Of a DNA stretch of 64,000 bases, positions 45,474 through 54,019 are shown piece after piece (within the stretch, counting starts at the first letter, position 1; the number at the start of each line of letters is the position of its first letter). Source of the stretch: JABFRJ01 sp031374735 (GTDB taxonomy: Bacteria; Pseudomonadota; Alphaproteobacteria; Rhizobiales; Hyphomicrobiaceae); contig JANMGQ010000046.1 in assembly GCA_031374735.1 (NCBI GenBank), positions 20,334-84,333 of the forward strand. Reading direction: 5' to 3'. The notes below the pieces were generated by a model. That model made no database searches, was not told where the DNA came from, and worked only from the letters and a program-made list of their open reading frames with translations. The translations under genes and the position numbers were made by a program.

Positions 45474-46336
45474 TGCAGCAACGCCCGTGCCGGCTCTTGA
45501 ACATTTAGGAAAGCGGCAAACAGGGCCGCTGCAACTGCCGCCGTCACGAGGCCATCGATGCGGTCCATGAAGCCGCCGTGACCTGGAATAATGTTGGACG
45601 CATCCTTGGCGCCAAAGCGCCGCTTCAGGGCGCTTTCAGCAAGGTCTCCGCCTTGTGCAACAACAGCCAGGACGGCGCCGAGGAGGGCGAGTTTGGCCGG
45701 ACTGCTGCCCGCAACCAGATTGGCGTAAAGCGCACCAGCGATCGCGCTCGCAGTCACCGCGCCGACCAGTCCCGCCCAGGTCTTGTTCGGCGATACGCTT
45801 GGCCACAGGCGCGGGCCGCCGATGAGCCGTCCGCTGAAATAGGCGGCGGTGTCTGTAACAACCACAATCGCCATCACGAACAGAACAGCAAGCAAGCCGA
45901 AGTTCGGATCGTCGCGCAGCCAGATGAGAGCGACACCGGGCAAGCCCGCAAATGCCACCCCGGCCGCCGACGTCCAGGGATGGTGACCCGTCGCCAGCAA
46001 TCCAACCAGAATGGCACCAATCAGGAGTGCAAGCACGGAGAGTCCGACAAGCCCCATTGTGACCAGCACGATGGCGACAACCACGGCGGCCACGTGGGCC
46101 AGCAGCGTGGGATCAATACCGCTGCCGCGCACGACCCGGCCCCACTCCCAGGCAACAATGACGGATATGGCAAGGATCATCCCGGCAAAAGGCAGAAATC
46201 CAGCCGAGGTGAGACCAATGGCTGCGACCGCCATGACCACGCCGGAAATGACACGAGGCAAAAGATCTTTGCCGACACGGCCACCGGGCGCGTGCCCCTT
46301 TGGCGGCTCGCCATTCGCCTGCGGCGCATCGGCCAT
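45467..46336 (-). CDS. cdsA: Phosphatidate cytidylyltransferase CdsA
   Basis: A 289-residue multi-pass membrane enzyme that makes CDP-diacylglycerol from phosphatidate and CTP for phospholipid synthesis. About seven hydrophobic helices are visible. The family signature is intact: SPNKTWAGLVGA near residue 180 and RFGAKDASNIIPGHGGFMDR near the C-terminus. The start at 46336 is chosen since AAGGAG lies 7 nt upstream; an ATG at 46357 is less likely. It sits between uppS and dxr as in most bacteria. Confidence 0.95.
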   Translation of the reverse strand: MADAPQANGEPPKGHAPGGRVGKDLLPRVISGVVMAVAAIGLTSAGFLPFAGMILAISVIVAWEWGRVVRGSGIDPTLLAHVAAVVVAIVLVTMGLVGLSVLALLIGAILVGLLATGHHPWTSAAGVAFAGLPGVALIWLRDDPNFGLLAVLFVMAIVVVTDTAAYFSGRLIGGPRLWPSVSPNKTWAGLVGAVTASAIAGALYANLVAGSSPAKLALLGAVLAVVAQGGDLAESALKRRFGAKDASNIIPGHGGFMDRIDGLVTAAVAAALFAAFLNVQEPARALLQW

Positions 46337-46364
46337 GCCAGCTCCTTCGCGGTTCATAAAGAGT

Positions 46365-47141
46365 CTAGCGACCAGCTACCGCCGCCAGCCCGCCGAACCG
46401 GCGCGACCTCATCTGGAATTGGCGGATCGCCTGCTCAAGCATTTCCTTGTTGAAGTCCGGCCAGTTGGCATCAAGAAACACGAACTCCGTATAGGCCAGC
46501 TGCCAGAGCAGGAAGTTTGACACCCGCACTTCACCTGACGTGCGGATCAATAAATCCGGATCGGGGATTCCGTACGTGTCAAGCGCAGCTTCAAGTCGCT
46601 CGGGCGTAATCTCGTCAGGCGTCATGCGGCCGGCTGCCACCTCCTCAGCCAAGCGGCGCGCGGCCTTTGCAAGTTCGCCACGTGCCCCGTAGTTGAAGCA
46701 GATGTTGAGGTTGAGCGCCGCATTCTGCGACGTGGTCAGCACCGCGTCGTCCATCAGCGCCAGCAGATCCGGCTCCACCCGGTCACGCTCGCCGATGATG
46801 CGGATGCGCACGCCGGCGGCATGCATGTCGGCCAGATCCTGCTGTATAAAGCGGCGGATGAGCCCCATCAGGAACATCACCTCGGACGGCGGGCGGGTCC
46901 AGTTTTCGGTCGAAAAGCTGTAGATGGTGAGATAGCCGATCCCGAGCTCCACGGCGGCCTTGACCGTGCGGCGCACAGCATCGACGCCAGCGCGGTGACC
47001 GGCGACGCGTGGTAGTCCGCGCGCCTCAGCCCAGCGTCCGTTGCCGTCCATGATGATGGCCACGTGTCGCGGCGGTAGAGCCGGCTCGCCAACGAGCGGC
47101 CGGGCACTCAGCGCCAGCTTGTTTGAGGGATCTTGGATCAT
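46365..47141 (-). CDS. uppS: Undecaprenyl diphosphate synthase
   Basis: A 258-residue cis-prenyltransferase that adds eight isoprene units to farnesyl diphosphate, giving the C55 carrier for cell-wall and polysaccharide precursors. The signature IMDGNGRWAEARGLPRVAGH (catalytic Asp near residue 34, then Arg/His for diphosphate) is intact, as are SFSTENWTRPPSE and RTSGEVRVSNFLLWQLAYTE. The start is MIQDPSN at 47141; a longer upstream reading to 47225 lacks a ribosome site and conserved residues. Confidence 0.96.
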   Translation of the reverse strand: MIQDPSNKLALSARPLVGEPALPPRHVAIIMDGNGRWAEARGLPRVAGHRAGVDAVRRTVKAAVELGIGYLTIYSFSTENWTRPPSEVMFLMGLIRRFIQQDLADMHAAGVRIRIIGERDRVEPDLLALMDDAVLTTSQNAALNLNICFNYGARGELAKAARRLAEEVAAGRMTPDEITPERLEAALDTYGIPDPDLLIRTSGEVRVSNFLLWQLAYTEFVFLDANWPDFNKEMLEQAIRQFQMRSRRFGGLAAVAGR

Positions 47142-47243
47142 CAGGGGTGCGGCTCGCGATAGGTCAATACGGCGGAGAAACAAACGCGGCGCAACACCAG
47201 ACGTGACCGAGCAAGGGTGCGGCAAAGGCCGCGCCCCGATGAC

Positions 47244-47801
47244 TCAGACCTGCTTGATTTCGGCTTCCTTGGCGGTCGCGAGCTGATCGATTTCCTTGAC
47301 CAGCTTGTCCGTCAACTCCTGCACTTTCGTGCCATTCTTGCGGCTGTCATCTTCAGTGATTTTGCCGTCTTTTTCCAGCTTCTTGATCGCATCCATGCCG
47401 TCGCGCCGGACATTTCGGACCGCCACGCGTCCGGCTTCGGCATATTTGTGCGCGAGCTTCGCCAGTTCGCCACGCCGGTCGCCTGTCAGAGGTGGCACAG
47501 AGAGGCGGATCATGTTGCCGTCTGTCTTGGGGGTAACGCCAAGGTTTGCTTCGGAAATCGCCTTCTCGACGGCCTTGACCTGGCCCTTGTCCCAGACTGT
47601 GACTGAAATCGTCTTGGCATCGGGTGTTGAAACCGTCGCACACTGGGAGAGCGGCATGCGTGAGCCGTAGATCGTGACCACAACAGGGTCGAGCAGATGT
47701 GCCGAGGCTCGGCCCGTGCGCAAGCCTGCAAACTCTTTCTTGAGCGTGTCGATGCCGGCGCGCATGCGCCGCTCGAGGTCTTTGATGTCGAAGCCAGACA
47801 T
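47244..47801 (-). CDS. frr: Ribosome recycling factor
   Basis: A 185-residue protein that, with EF-G, splits the post-termination ribosome. It has the three-helix bundle and beta hinge of the family: LRTGRASAHLLDPVVV, then TVWDKGQVKAVEKAI and the LTGDRRGELAKLAHKYAE helix. The start at 47801 has GGGAG 8 nt upstream. Confidence 0.96.
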   Translation of the reverse strand: MSGFDIKDLERRMRAGIDTLKKEFAGLRTGRASAHLLDPVVVTIYGSRMPLSQCATVSTPDAKTISVTVWDKGQVKAVEKAISEANLGVTPKTDGNMIRLSVPPLTGDRRGELAKLAHKYAEAGRVAVRNVRRDGMDAIKKLEKDGKITEDDSRKNGTKVQELTDKLVKEIDQLATAKEAEIKQV

Positions 47802-47867
47802 GTTCAACTCCCCTGCTCTCGAACGACCTGCGCGCCAACGCAATGTTGATCCAGATCGTCGCCAGCG

Positions 47868-48587
47868 TTAGCCGCGGACGATCGTCGACCTCGCTGTACC
47901 AGCAACAACGGCCTGCAAGATGCCGGGTTCGCCGATATCGAACACGATTACCGGAATATTGTTGTCACGGGCAAGGGCAATAGCGGCCCCGTCCATGACC
48001 TTCAGGTCCTTCGCAAGCACTTCAGTGAAGCTGATGGTCTCGTAACGCTTGGCTGTCGGGTCCTTCTTCGGATCGGCCGAATAGATGCCGTCCACCTGCG
48101 TCGCCTTCAGGATGGCATCACAGTTCATCTCTGCGGCGCGCAGCGAAGCCGTCGTATCGGTGGTGAAAAAAGGGTTGCCAGTTCCTGCCGCAAAGATGAC
48201 GACCCGCTTCGCTTTAAGGTGGTGCAACGCTTTGGGCCGCACATAGGCCTCACAGACGGTTGGCATCGAAATGGCCGACAGCACCCGTGCGCTGCACCCT
48301 GCTTTTTCAAAAGCGCTCTGCAGAGCGAGTGCGTTCATGACCGTCGCCAGCATGCCCATGTAGTCGCCAGTTGCCCGGTCCATACCATGCTGCGCCGCAC
48401 CTTGCACGCCACGGTAGATATTGCCGCCACCTACGACCACGCACAGTTCGAGGCCGGTGGCGGCCACCGCGGCCACGTCCGTTGCCAACCGGTCCATCAC
48501 GGCAACGTCAATGCCGAAGCCCTGACGTCCCATCAGGGCTTCGCCGGAGAGTTTGAGCAACAGACGAGTGTAGGCTGGCTTCGACAT
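47868..48587 (-). CDS. pyrH: UMP kinase
   Basis: A 239-residue amino-acid-kinase-fold enzyme that phosphorylates UMP to UDP, allosterically controlled by GTP and UTP in bacteria. LLLKLSGEALMG (phosphate binding), VVGGGNIYRGVQGA, DYMGMLATVMNALALQ and STPADPKKDPTAK-like VDGIYSADPKKDPTA are intact. The start at 48587 has GAGG upstream. It heads the frr-uppS-cdsA-dxr group; rpsB and tsf, its usual upstream neighbours, are missing here. Confidence 0.96.
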   Translation of the reverse strand: MSKPAYTRLLLKLSGEALMGRQGFGIDVAVMDRLATDVAAVAATGLELCVVVGGGNIYRGVQGAAQHGMDRATGDYMGMLATVMNALALQSAFEKAGCSARVLSAISMPTVCEAYVRPKALHHLKAKRVVIFAAGTGNPFFTTDTTASLRAAEMNCDAILKATQVDGIYSADPKKDPTAKRYETISFTEVLAKDLKVMDGAAIALARDNNIPVIVFDIGEPGILQAVVAGTARSTIVRG

Positions 48588-48608
48588 GCGACCTCGATAG
48601 CAGACATC

Positions 48609-48644
48609 CATCCAAGCAAATGCCTGGCATCCAAGCAAATGCCT
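48609..48644. repeat. 17-bp tandem repeat upstream of pyrH
   Basis: catccaagcaaatgcct occurs at 48609-48625 and 48628-48644, with a 19-bp period. No gene is seen in the 48588-48880 gap. Confidence 0.8.
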
Positions 48645-48880
48645 CGCGCGGAGTGTAGCTGATTCGGCGACGGACGCGATTTCGACCTTGGCCGGGTCTC
48701 CTGCAGCCAGGACAACGCTACTGCAAGACTGCTGTAAGGTGGGCTTTTAACTCTCAGACGCCTCGCGACCACCCGGCTCCCAGTCCATGACGTGGTCGAC
48801 AGTGCTCAGCCATTGCACCAGACCAGCTGACGCGACCTATGCATCAAACCGAGTGGATTGAGAATTTTTGCCAATTGGCA

Positions 48881-49792
48881 CTACACAGACATCGTGCCCT
48901 CGGTGACGCGGACGGCGCTGCCGCCGATGCGCGCCAGTTTCAACCGGCCCTGCTCGATCTCGATCGACAGCGAGATGAGGCTCGGCCGTCCCATCTCAAA
49001 GCCTTGTTCGATGACCTTGCGGTGGTGGCCGTCGCGCGGCGTGTCAAACTGATGCACGGCGCCAGCGAAAGCGGCCGCAGCGCTCCCGGTCGCCGGATCC
49101 TCGATGACGCCAGCTGCCGGCCAGAACATGCGCGCGTGAAAGGCCGATGTGTTGTGTACGCAGTCACGGGTGTAAACGAAGGCGCCGCCGGGCATGGGCG
49201 CCGAGAACACCTGTCCGAAATGCGGCGCAACCACTGTTGCACGCGCAATAGCGGTTCGGTTGGAAACCGGCACACAGACAAATGGAACACCCGCCGAGTA
49301 GATGCTCGGTTTGTGGTTTTCAAAACCGATCTCGGATGGGATCAAGCCGAGCGCCGCGGCCAAGCGCTCGACTTGCGGCGGCGCGTTGCCCTTTTCCGGC
49401 AGCTTCGGCAGATCAAATTCGGCGAACGGTGGCTTGCCTGGACGCTGGCGCACACCGATGCGCACGGTGCCGATCTTCAATTCCAGAACAATCAACGTGT
49501 CGCCTTCGCCGTTGCTCGCCGGTGTGCGCAGTTCCGCCAGCAGTGCCGCAGCACCAACGGTGGGATGCCCTGCGAACGGCAATTCAGTGCCCGGCGTGAA
49601 GATGCGCATCTTAGCCGTATGTGCGGGCCGCTCGGACTTGAGCAGAAATACAGTCTCCGACAGCGCGAACTCGCGCGCGATGGTTTGCATCTGGGTGTCC
49701 GTGAGCGCGTCAGCGTCGTGCACGACTGCAAGCGGATTGCCGGCAAAGCGGCTCTCGGTGAAAACGTCGAGGGTGTGGAACTGCAGGCGCAT
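48881..49792 (-). CDS. PhzF-family isomerase/epimerase-like protein
   Basis: A 303-residue protein of the PhzF/DapF-like fold: two mirrored lobes with FTESRFAGNPLAVV at the start, FTPGTELPFAGHPTVGAAAL (substrate loop) and FWPAAGVIEDPATGSAAAAF at the end. PhzF itself isomerises a phenazine precursor, but most family members outside phenazine clusters are of unknown activity and no phenazine genes lie here. The conserved Glu for catalysis is probably in ALSETVFLL. Divergent from the deacetylase-like gene. Confidence 0.88.
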   Translation of the reverse strand: MRLQFHTLDVFTESRFAGNPLAVVHDADALTDTQMQTIAREFALSETVFLLKSERPAHTAKMRIFTPGTELPFAGHPTVGAAALLAELRTPASNGEGDTLIVLELKIGTVRIGVRQRPGKPPFAEFDLPKLPEKGNAPPQVERLAAALGLIPSEIGFENHKPSIYSAGVPFVCVPVSNRTAIARATVVAPHFGQVFSAPMPGGAFVYTRDCVHNTSAFHARMFWPAAGVIEDPATGSAAAAFAGAVHQFDTPRDGHHRKVIEQGFEMGRPSLISLSIEIEQGRLKLARIGGSAVRVTEGTMSV

Positions 49793-49954
49793 GGGGCTCG
49801 GCTCTCGTCAGGTCAACTCGCGCGAGACCATGCCGGAATTCGCCGCGCGCTCCAAGCTATTACCGATTGGAAGACACGGCACGCCCCGTGCGCCCCCACT
49901 TCCATGCACACGTCGACTGTGGCAGGTCGGGTTCGCGCCGTAGGATCTTCGCCG

Positions 49955-50896
49955 ATGTCGACACGTCTCATCACGCATCCATGCTTCACCGAGCATGACA
50001 CCGGACCCGGACACCCCGAGCGGCCAGACAGGATGCGCGCGATCGACAAAGTGCTCTCGCACGATCTGTTTTCCGGCCTCACGCGAATTGAGGCACCGCT
50101 GCGTGCCGATGTCGAAGACGCGATCCTGCTGGCGCACCCCAAGCGCCATCTCGACCACATCAAAGCCAACCGCCCATCGCCTGGCGCCGAGCCGGAGCAG
50201 ATCGATCCTGATACCGTCATGTCTGGTGGCTCCTGGGAAGCCGCGGTCCGTGCTGTCGGCGCGGGGCTGCTCGCGGTCGACGAGGTGATGGCTGGCAACA
50301 CCAAGAATGCCTTTTGTCAGGTCCGCCCGCCCGGCCACCATGCCGAAGCCGATCGCGCCATGGGCTTCTGCCTGTTTTCTAATATCGCCATTGCCGGGCT
50401 GTATGCGCGCAAGAAATACGGCGCCGAACGCATTGCCGTGGTCGACTTCGATGTGCACCACGGCAATGGTACGCAGGATATCTTCTGGCGCGACAAGGAT
50501 CTGTTCTTTGCCTCCACCCACCAGATGCCGCTCTATCCCGGCACCGGCGCCCTCAACGAAACGGGTGCCGCCAACAACATCGTCAACGCGCCCCTTCGGC
50601 CGGGCGATGCGGGCAGCCAATTCCGCGACGCCTTCGAGAGCCGTGTGTTGCCAAAGTTGATGTCGTTCCACCCCGATATCGTGTTCATCTCGGCCGGTTT
50701 CGATGCCCACCAGGACGATCCGCTGGCCAATCTGCGACTGGTCGAGGCTGATTTCGCTTGGGCGACAGAAAAACTGGTTGATATCGCCGCTAAACAGGCT
50801 GGCGGCCGGCTCGTCTCCATGTTGGAAGGCGGTTACAATCTGACCGCACTCGCCCGCTCTGTTGGTGTCCATGTCAAAGCCTTGATGGACGCGTGA
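49955..50896 (+). CDS. Histone deacetylase family protein (acetylpolyamine amidohydrolase-like)
   Basis: A 313-residue zinc hydrolase. The zinc and catalytic motifs are intact: RPPGHHAEADRAMGFCLFSN, VDFDVHHGNGTQDIF and SAGFDAHQDDPLA, followed by MLEGGYNL. Bacterial members remove acetyl groups from polyamines, acetoin-related or other small amides; the lysine target is unknown. The start at 49955 is chosen because the family begins at this ATG and AGGA lies 8 nt upstream. The xseB gene follows after 29 bp in the same direction. Confidence 0.92.
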   Translation: MSTRLITHPCFTEHDTGPGHPERPDRMRAIDKVLSHDLFSGLTRIEAPLRADVEDAILLAHPKRHLDHIKANRPSPGAEPEQIDPDTVMSGGSWEAAVRAVGAGLLAVDEVMAGNTKNAFCQVRPPGHHAEADRAMGFCLFSNIAIAGLYARKKYGAERIAVVDFDVHHGNGTQDIFWRDKDLFFASTHQMPLYPGTGALNETGAANNIVNAPLRPGDAGSQFRDAFESRVLPKLMSFHPDIVFISAGFDAHQDDPLANLRLVEADFAWATEKLVDIAAKQAGGRLVSMLEGGYNLTALARSVGVHVKALMDA

Positions 50897-50925
50897 GTGC
50901 ATGCCGTGATGCCGAGGAGGCGACC

Positions 50926-51216
50926 ATGACAGCGACCGCACAGACTTCTCCGCCACCCGCCCAGTCCCGCGCGCAGCGCCATGCCGACATCAAGGAAATG
51001 GCGTTCGAGCGCGCGCTGAAGGAACTCGAGCACATCGTCGGCCGTCTAGAGCGCGGCGATGTCGAGCTTGAGGAAAGCATCGCGATCTACGAGCGCGGCG
51101 AGAGCCTGCGCGACCACTGTGATAGGCTGCTCAAGCAAGCCGAGGCCAAGGTCGAAAAGCTCACACTCAACCGTGCCGGTGAACCCACGGGAACTGAGCC
51201 GTTCCGCGCGGAGTGA
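50926..51216 (+). CDS. xseB: Exodeoxyribonuclease VII small subunit
   Basis: A 96-residue small subunit of exonuclease VII, which with XseA degrades single-stranded DNA. The helical hairpin of the family is clear: FERALKELEHIVGRLERGDV then ELEESIAIYERGESLRDHC. GAGGAGG precedes the ATG at 50926; the earlier in-frame start at 50893 overlaps the preceding gene. The usual neighbour ispA/dxs is replaced here by a tRNA gene. Confidence 0.92.
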   Translation: MTATAQTSPPPAQSRAQRHADIKEMAFERALKELEHIVGRLERGDVELEESIAIYERGESLRDHCDRLLKQAEAKVEKLTLNRAGEPTGTEPFRAE

Positions 51217-51337
51217 TGTCGATCGCCATCAGCGAGTATCTTGCAGAATGTTGATGGCCCTGTTGACGCGGGAACACGGGATGACTAGAGGCTTGTGGAT
51301 CGTCGATTGACCCCGATGTGCGTGGCCGACGGCCTAC

Positions 51338-51412
<75 letters not shown>

Positions 51413-51598
51413 GTGTTTTCAAGGGTTTGGCGGGTTTTTGAAACCTGCTTGCGCGGTCATAGCGTCGTGCATGAGGCCGTGAAGCTTGCACGCGTGCATG
51501 GGCTCGATACCACCGAGACGATGGTTAGGGTTGGCGAGCGGCTTAGGTGCTCACGGTGTCAGCGGGTCGGGTGTCTGGCGTCGCCTGTGATCGGCTAG
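51413..51598 (+). CDS. Small Cys-rich protein or fragment behind tRNA-Thr
   Basis: A 61-residue open stretch starting GTG directly after the tRNA CCA. It includes ETCLRGHSVVHEAVKLARVH and RVGERLRCSRCQRVGC, a pattern of small zinc-ribbon-like proteins in Hyphomicrobiales that normally begin a little upstream with a first CxC pair. The lack of a proper start suggests a fragment cut where an element inserted at the tRNA, or a short real gene. Confidence 0.4.
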   Translation: MFSRVWRVFETCLRGHSVVHEAVKLARVHGLDTTETMVRVGERLRCSRCQRVGCLASPVIG

Positions 51599-51758
51599 CG
51601 TTGCGTTGGGCCAGCCAAGCCTTGTACTCGCGATCCATCAGAACGACGTCGCGGGCGCTGTAGCGATGCTTTTCCCTCTCGGGGCGCCAGTCAGACACAA
51701 TGCACATCAGTCTGCCGCTGGGCAGCCGAACACGGGGCTTTTGGGTGCGCTTGGCCAT
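51543..51758 (-). CDS. Hypothetical 71-residue protein
   Basis: MAKRTQKPRVRLPSGRLMCI, then SDWRPEREKHRYSARDVVLM and a Ser/Thr/Pro-rich tail. Basic, no membrane segment, no family recognised. The ATG has no clear ribosome site and the 3' end overlaps the opposite-strand Cys-rich ORF, so one of the two is probably not real. Confidence 0.3.
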   Translation of the reverse strand: MAKRTQKPRVRLPSGRLMCIVSDWRPEREKHRYSARDVVLMDREYKAWLAQRNASRSQATPDTRPADTVST

Positions 51759-52074
51759 GATCGGCAATATAGCTTGCCTGCGGCGCTCTCTGCCGGGATG
51801 AGATCGCGTCGGCTGCGGAGATACTGCGGCACCGACAGAGCGAGATCCAAGGAAGATCTGCCGTGACCTCATGCGCGGCACTGGCTGTGCTCTCGCCCTT
51901 GATCGTCCCGACTCGTGGCGACCAATTGCCGAGATCGTCGGCAAGTCATTGCAGTGGCGCGTAGATCTGCCAGCGATACGAAATTCTCGTATGCCTCAAT
52001 AGTCGGCGGTTATGGCAGGTCGACGAACCCCGCTTCGTCAAGCTAGTCGGCTGATCCACAATAACAATCCGGCT

Positions 52075-52097
52075 TAATGTGGGAAAATCCCACATTA
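52075..52097. repeat. Perfect 10-bp inverted repeat (taatgtggga / tcccacatta)
   Basis: A hairpin with a 3-nt loop between the RES toxin gene and the tRNA-side ORFs. It could end the toxin transcript on the minus strand, but no U-run follows. The rest of 51760-52249 shows no supported gene. Confidence 0.5.
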
Positions 52098-52249
52098 GCG
52101 ACGCCATGGAGTGGCGATGCTTTCATCAGCATGGCCGACATGATCGAACCTGTGCATTTTTTGCACGAGTTGCCGGTTGCGCACGTCGACACGACAAAGC
52201 CGCCCGCGTGGCGACGGACGGCTATGGGATGCTTGGCGATGATCATGCG

Positions 52250-53023
52250 TCACTTCGGTAGCGATTTCCACTTAGGGGCGCCCGTGACGTCATCCGTTCG
52301 GTACTCAAACCACCCTGACATAGCTTTGCCGCCCCATCTGATTTGCACATGCCGATCCTGCACAGGGATGGACACTACGTTCGGCCAGAATGCGGCTATG
52401 CACTGCCCCGTGGCATGCCTGACACTGGGGTACACAATGCCGTTGCTGTTGGCGCTCCGAAGCACCTTGGCAAACGCCTGCGAGCGACCATAATCTGCAA
52501 CATCTGCCGACAGCAGGTGTGCGTAAGCGCCTCCGCGAATGTCGTGCATCTCTTTGTTGATGGCGCCCTTGTAGGACCGATAGGTGGCGGTAAGCGGCGG
52601 GTCGTTGGTCGCGGCGTGAAAGCGACCCATGTGGAACGAAACTTCGAGTAGTGCAGTGCTGAAACTGTGGCCCGCATAGTAGATGCCGAATGTCCCGTCG
52701 GTGAAACGAGACGCGCGATTGGGACTGTAATGCGTGAACGGCGCCATCACGATAGACGCGCCCGTGCCGGTCACAACCTTGTCTGGCGGCACAGCATTGA
52801 TGTTTCCAGCATCCGTTCGAATTCTCGGGTTCGTCAGTCCCTCAAGCTCGACCAGCAAGTGCCAATCCTCTTTCGGCCCCACTCGCTCGAATAGGTCAAT
52901 CGGCGGAAAGCGCGACAGAATGAGGCGATAGGTAGCCTTCCATTGAACGCGCCGAGACGGAACCTTCTCCGCCTCGGCGCTTGATGTGAACAGGTCAGAC
53001 TTCGGCTTGCCGCGCTTCCTCAC
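52250..53023 (-). CDS. RES-domain toxin (NAD+-degrading)
   Basis: A 257-residue toxin with the RES domain, named after conserved Arg, Glu and Ser. Candidates seen are the Arg in HYSPNRASRFTDG, the Glu in FSTALLEVSFHMGRF and the Ser in VRHATG / YPSVRHATG. RES toxins such as MbcT cleave NAD+ and kill or arrest the cell unless bound by the antitoxin. The start is GTG 53023, overlapping the antitoxin stop by 4 nt (GTGA); a TTG at 53026 is possible. The antitoxin is next door on the same strand. Confidence 0.9.
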   Translation of the reverse strand: MRKRGKPKSDLFTSSAEAEKVPSRRVQWKATYRLILSRFPPIDLFERVGPKEDWHLLVELEGLTNPRIRTDAGNINAVPPDKVVTGTGASIVMAPFTHYSPNRASRFTDGTFGIYYAGHSFSTALLEVSFHMGRFHAATNDPPLTATYRSYKGAINKEMHDIRGGAYAHLLSADVADYGRSQAFAKVLRSANSNGIVYPSVRHATGQCIAAFWPNVVSIPVQDRHVQIRWGGKAMSGWFEYRTDDVTGAPKWKSLPK

Positions 53024-53436
53024 CAACCACCTCTAATATGATCAAGATAGTCACGGACGGCTGCAAGATCCGTCATGCTGCCCGCCATCATTCGCTCCAG
53101 CGCCGACTGACCACCGAAGGCGAGGTTTGGCGCGGCAACCCATCTGTCCGCGTGTTCCGGTCGCTGGTAGATGATCTCAAGCGCCTTGAATATTCCAAGG
53201 ACATAGCTCACCCGAGTCGCAAGGTCTCGCGAGGCCGTAACACCGTTCGTGTCGCCAGCCTTCCACTTCTGGAAGGTGGACCGCGAGGGGCTGCCCAGCA
53301 GGATCATTGCCTGAGTGTTCGACACGTTCCAAACCTCAGCAATCTTGAAGAATGCACGAAGGCCCGCGCCGATCATGTCCGACGTGAAGGTAGGTGATGG
53401 CGGCGCAGCTACCGCCTTGAAGTTGACTACGGCCAT
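53020..53436 (-). CDS. Xre/MbcA/ParS-type antitoxin
   Basis: A 138-residue antitoxin of the RES pair. An N-terminal helix-turn-helix region (IAEVWNVSNTQAMILLGSPS, RSTFQKWKAGD) is followed by the C-terminal MbcA/ParS toxin-binding domain (RVSYVLGIFKALEIIYQRPE, NLAFGGQSALERMM). It binds the RES toxin's active site and represses the operon. A promoter with TGGACA and TATGGT lies just upstream, overlapping inverted TCCA/TGGA sequences that may be its operator. Confidence 0.9.
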   Translation of the reverse strand: MAVVNFKAVAAPPSPTFTSDMIGAGLRAFFKIAEVWNVSNTQAMILLGSPSRSTFQKWKAGDTNGVTASRDLATRVSYVLGIFKALEIIYQRPEHADRWVAAPNLAFGGQSALERMMAGSMTDLAAVRDYLDHIRGGW

Positions 53437-53460
53437 GGGGCTCCCCTCTTTGATTTGTCC

Positions 53461-53497
53461 ACCATAGGACTATTCGTCGATCTTGTCCAGATTTGGA
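53461..53497 (-). promoter_or_regulatory. Promoter and possible operator of the RES/Xre pair
   Basis: On the minus strand, TGGACA (-35, 53484-53489) is 17 nt from TATGGT (-10, 53461-53466). The -35 is part of the palindrome tcca-aatc-tgga (53486-53497), where the Xre antitoxin may bind. Confidence 0.5.
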
Positions 53498-53524
53498 CTA
53501 TCAACAGGTTAACCCACACGACAA

Positions 53525-53549
53525 AGCCCGCGACGGGCTATCGCGGGCT
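53525..53549 (-). terminator. Terminator-like hairpin after the small-ORF cascade
   Basis: agcccgcga / tcgcgggct is a perfect 9-bp stem with a 7-nt loop, 28 bp past the end of the ORF at 53577 and followed on the minus strand by TTTG. Confidence 0.6.
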
Positions 53550-53576
53550 GTCATCGTCTCGGCATTGTCGGCGCCG

Positions 53577-53795
53577 TTAGGCTGCTTCTTCATCCAACGC
53601 TGAGTTGGCTGCCAGGATCGGCCGTGCCGCTGCAATGAACGCGAGCACATGCTTATGATTGGACTTGAGCAAAAATAGCTCCAACACAAGTTCGCCGCCA
53701 ACTTCCGAACCACCGATGCGAACTGCGACGTTGCGAAGGCGCTGCATCAGATCGGCCCGTGCGCCACGCAATCCCGTCCCCCAATCGGCGTCCAA
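53577..53795 (-). CDS. Small hypothetical protein, third of an overlapping cascade
   Basis: A 72-residue reading with ADLMQRLRNVAVRIGGSEVG followed by GELVLELFLLKSNHKHVLAF and an acidic end. The start is uncertain: TTG at 53795 is used here, with CTG at the preceding stop or ATG of MQRL as alternatives. It follows the 58-residue ORF by 47 bp. Family not recognised; the leucine-rich helix suggests a structured protein. Confidence 0.45.
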   Translation of the reverse strand: MDADWGTGLRGARADLMQRLRNVAVRIGGSEVGGELVLELFLLKSNHKHVLAFIAAARPILAANSALDEEAA

Positions 53796-53842
53796 TATTG
53801 ACCCCGGGATCAGCGGCGGCGGTGTGAAGTTGTGACGTTGGC

Positions 53843-54019
53843 TCAGCCGCTTCTTTTCTGCGCGCGCTGCAGACGCGGGGCGATGTCGGCGCGCCGATAT
53901 GGGGTCAGCGGCGCGCGCCGGTGCGCACTCAGCGCTTCCATCTCGCGGGAGAACTTCTCCAGCGTGGCAGCGAAGGCTCGGAACTCTTGCGCGATGATCG
54001 CGAGTTGATGCGTGGTCAT
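53843..54019 (-). CDS. 58-residue protein, coupled to the upstream ORF
   Basis: MTTHQLAIIAQEFRAFAATL, then EKFSREMEALSAHRRAPLTP and a basic tail. Mostly helical. It is preceded by GGAGAAG 7 nt upstream and its ATG overlaps the upstream stop (ATGA), so it is probably translated. Function unknown. Confidence 0.5.
   Translation of the reverse strand: MTTHQLAIIAQEFRAFAATLEKFSREMEALSAHRRAPLTPYRRADIAPRLQRAQKRSG

Noticed and set aside
52043..52246. A 67-codon minus-strand frame with CxxC and CYCG that looked zinc-ribbon-like
   Set aside because: Overlaps the hairpin at 52075 and lacks a ribosome site; the cysteine spacing does not fit a known small zinc protein.
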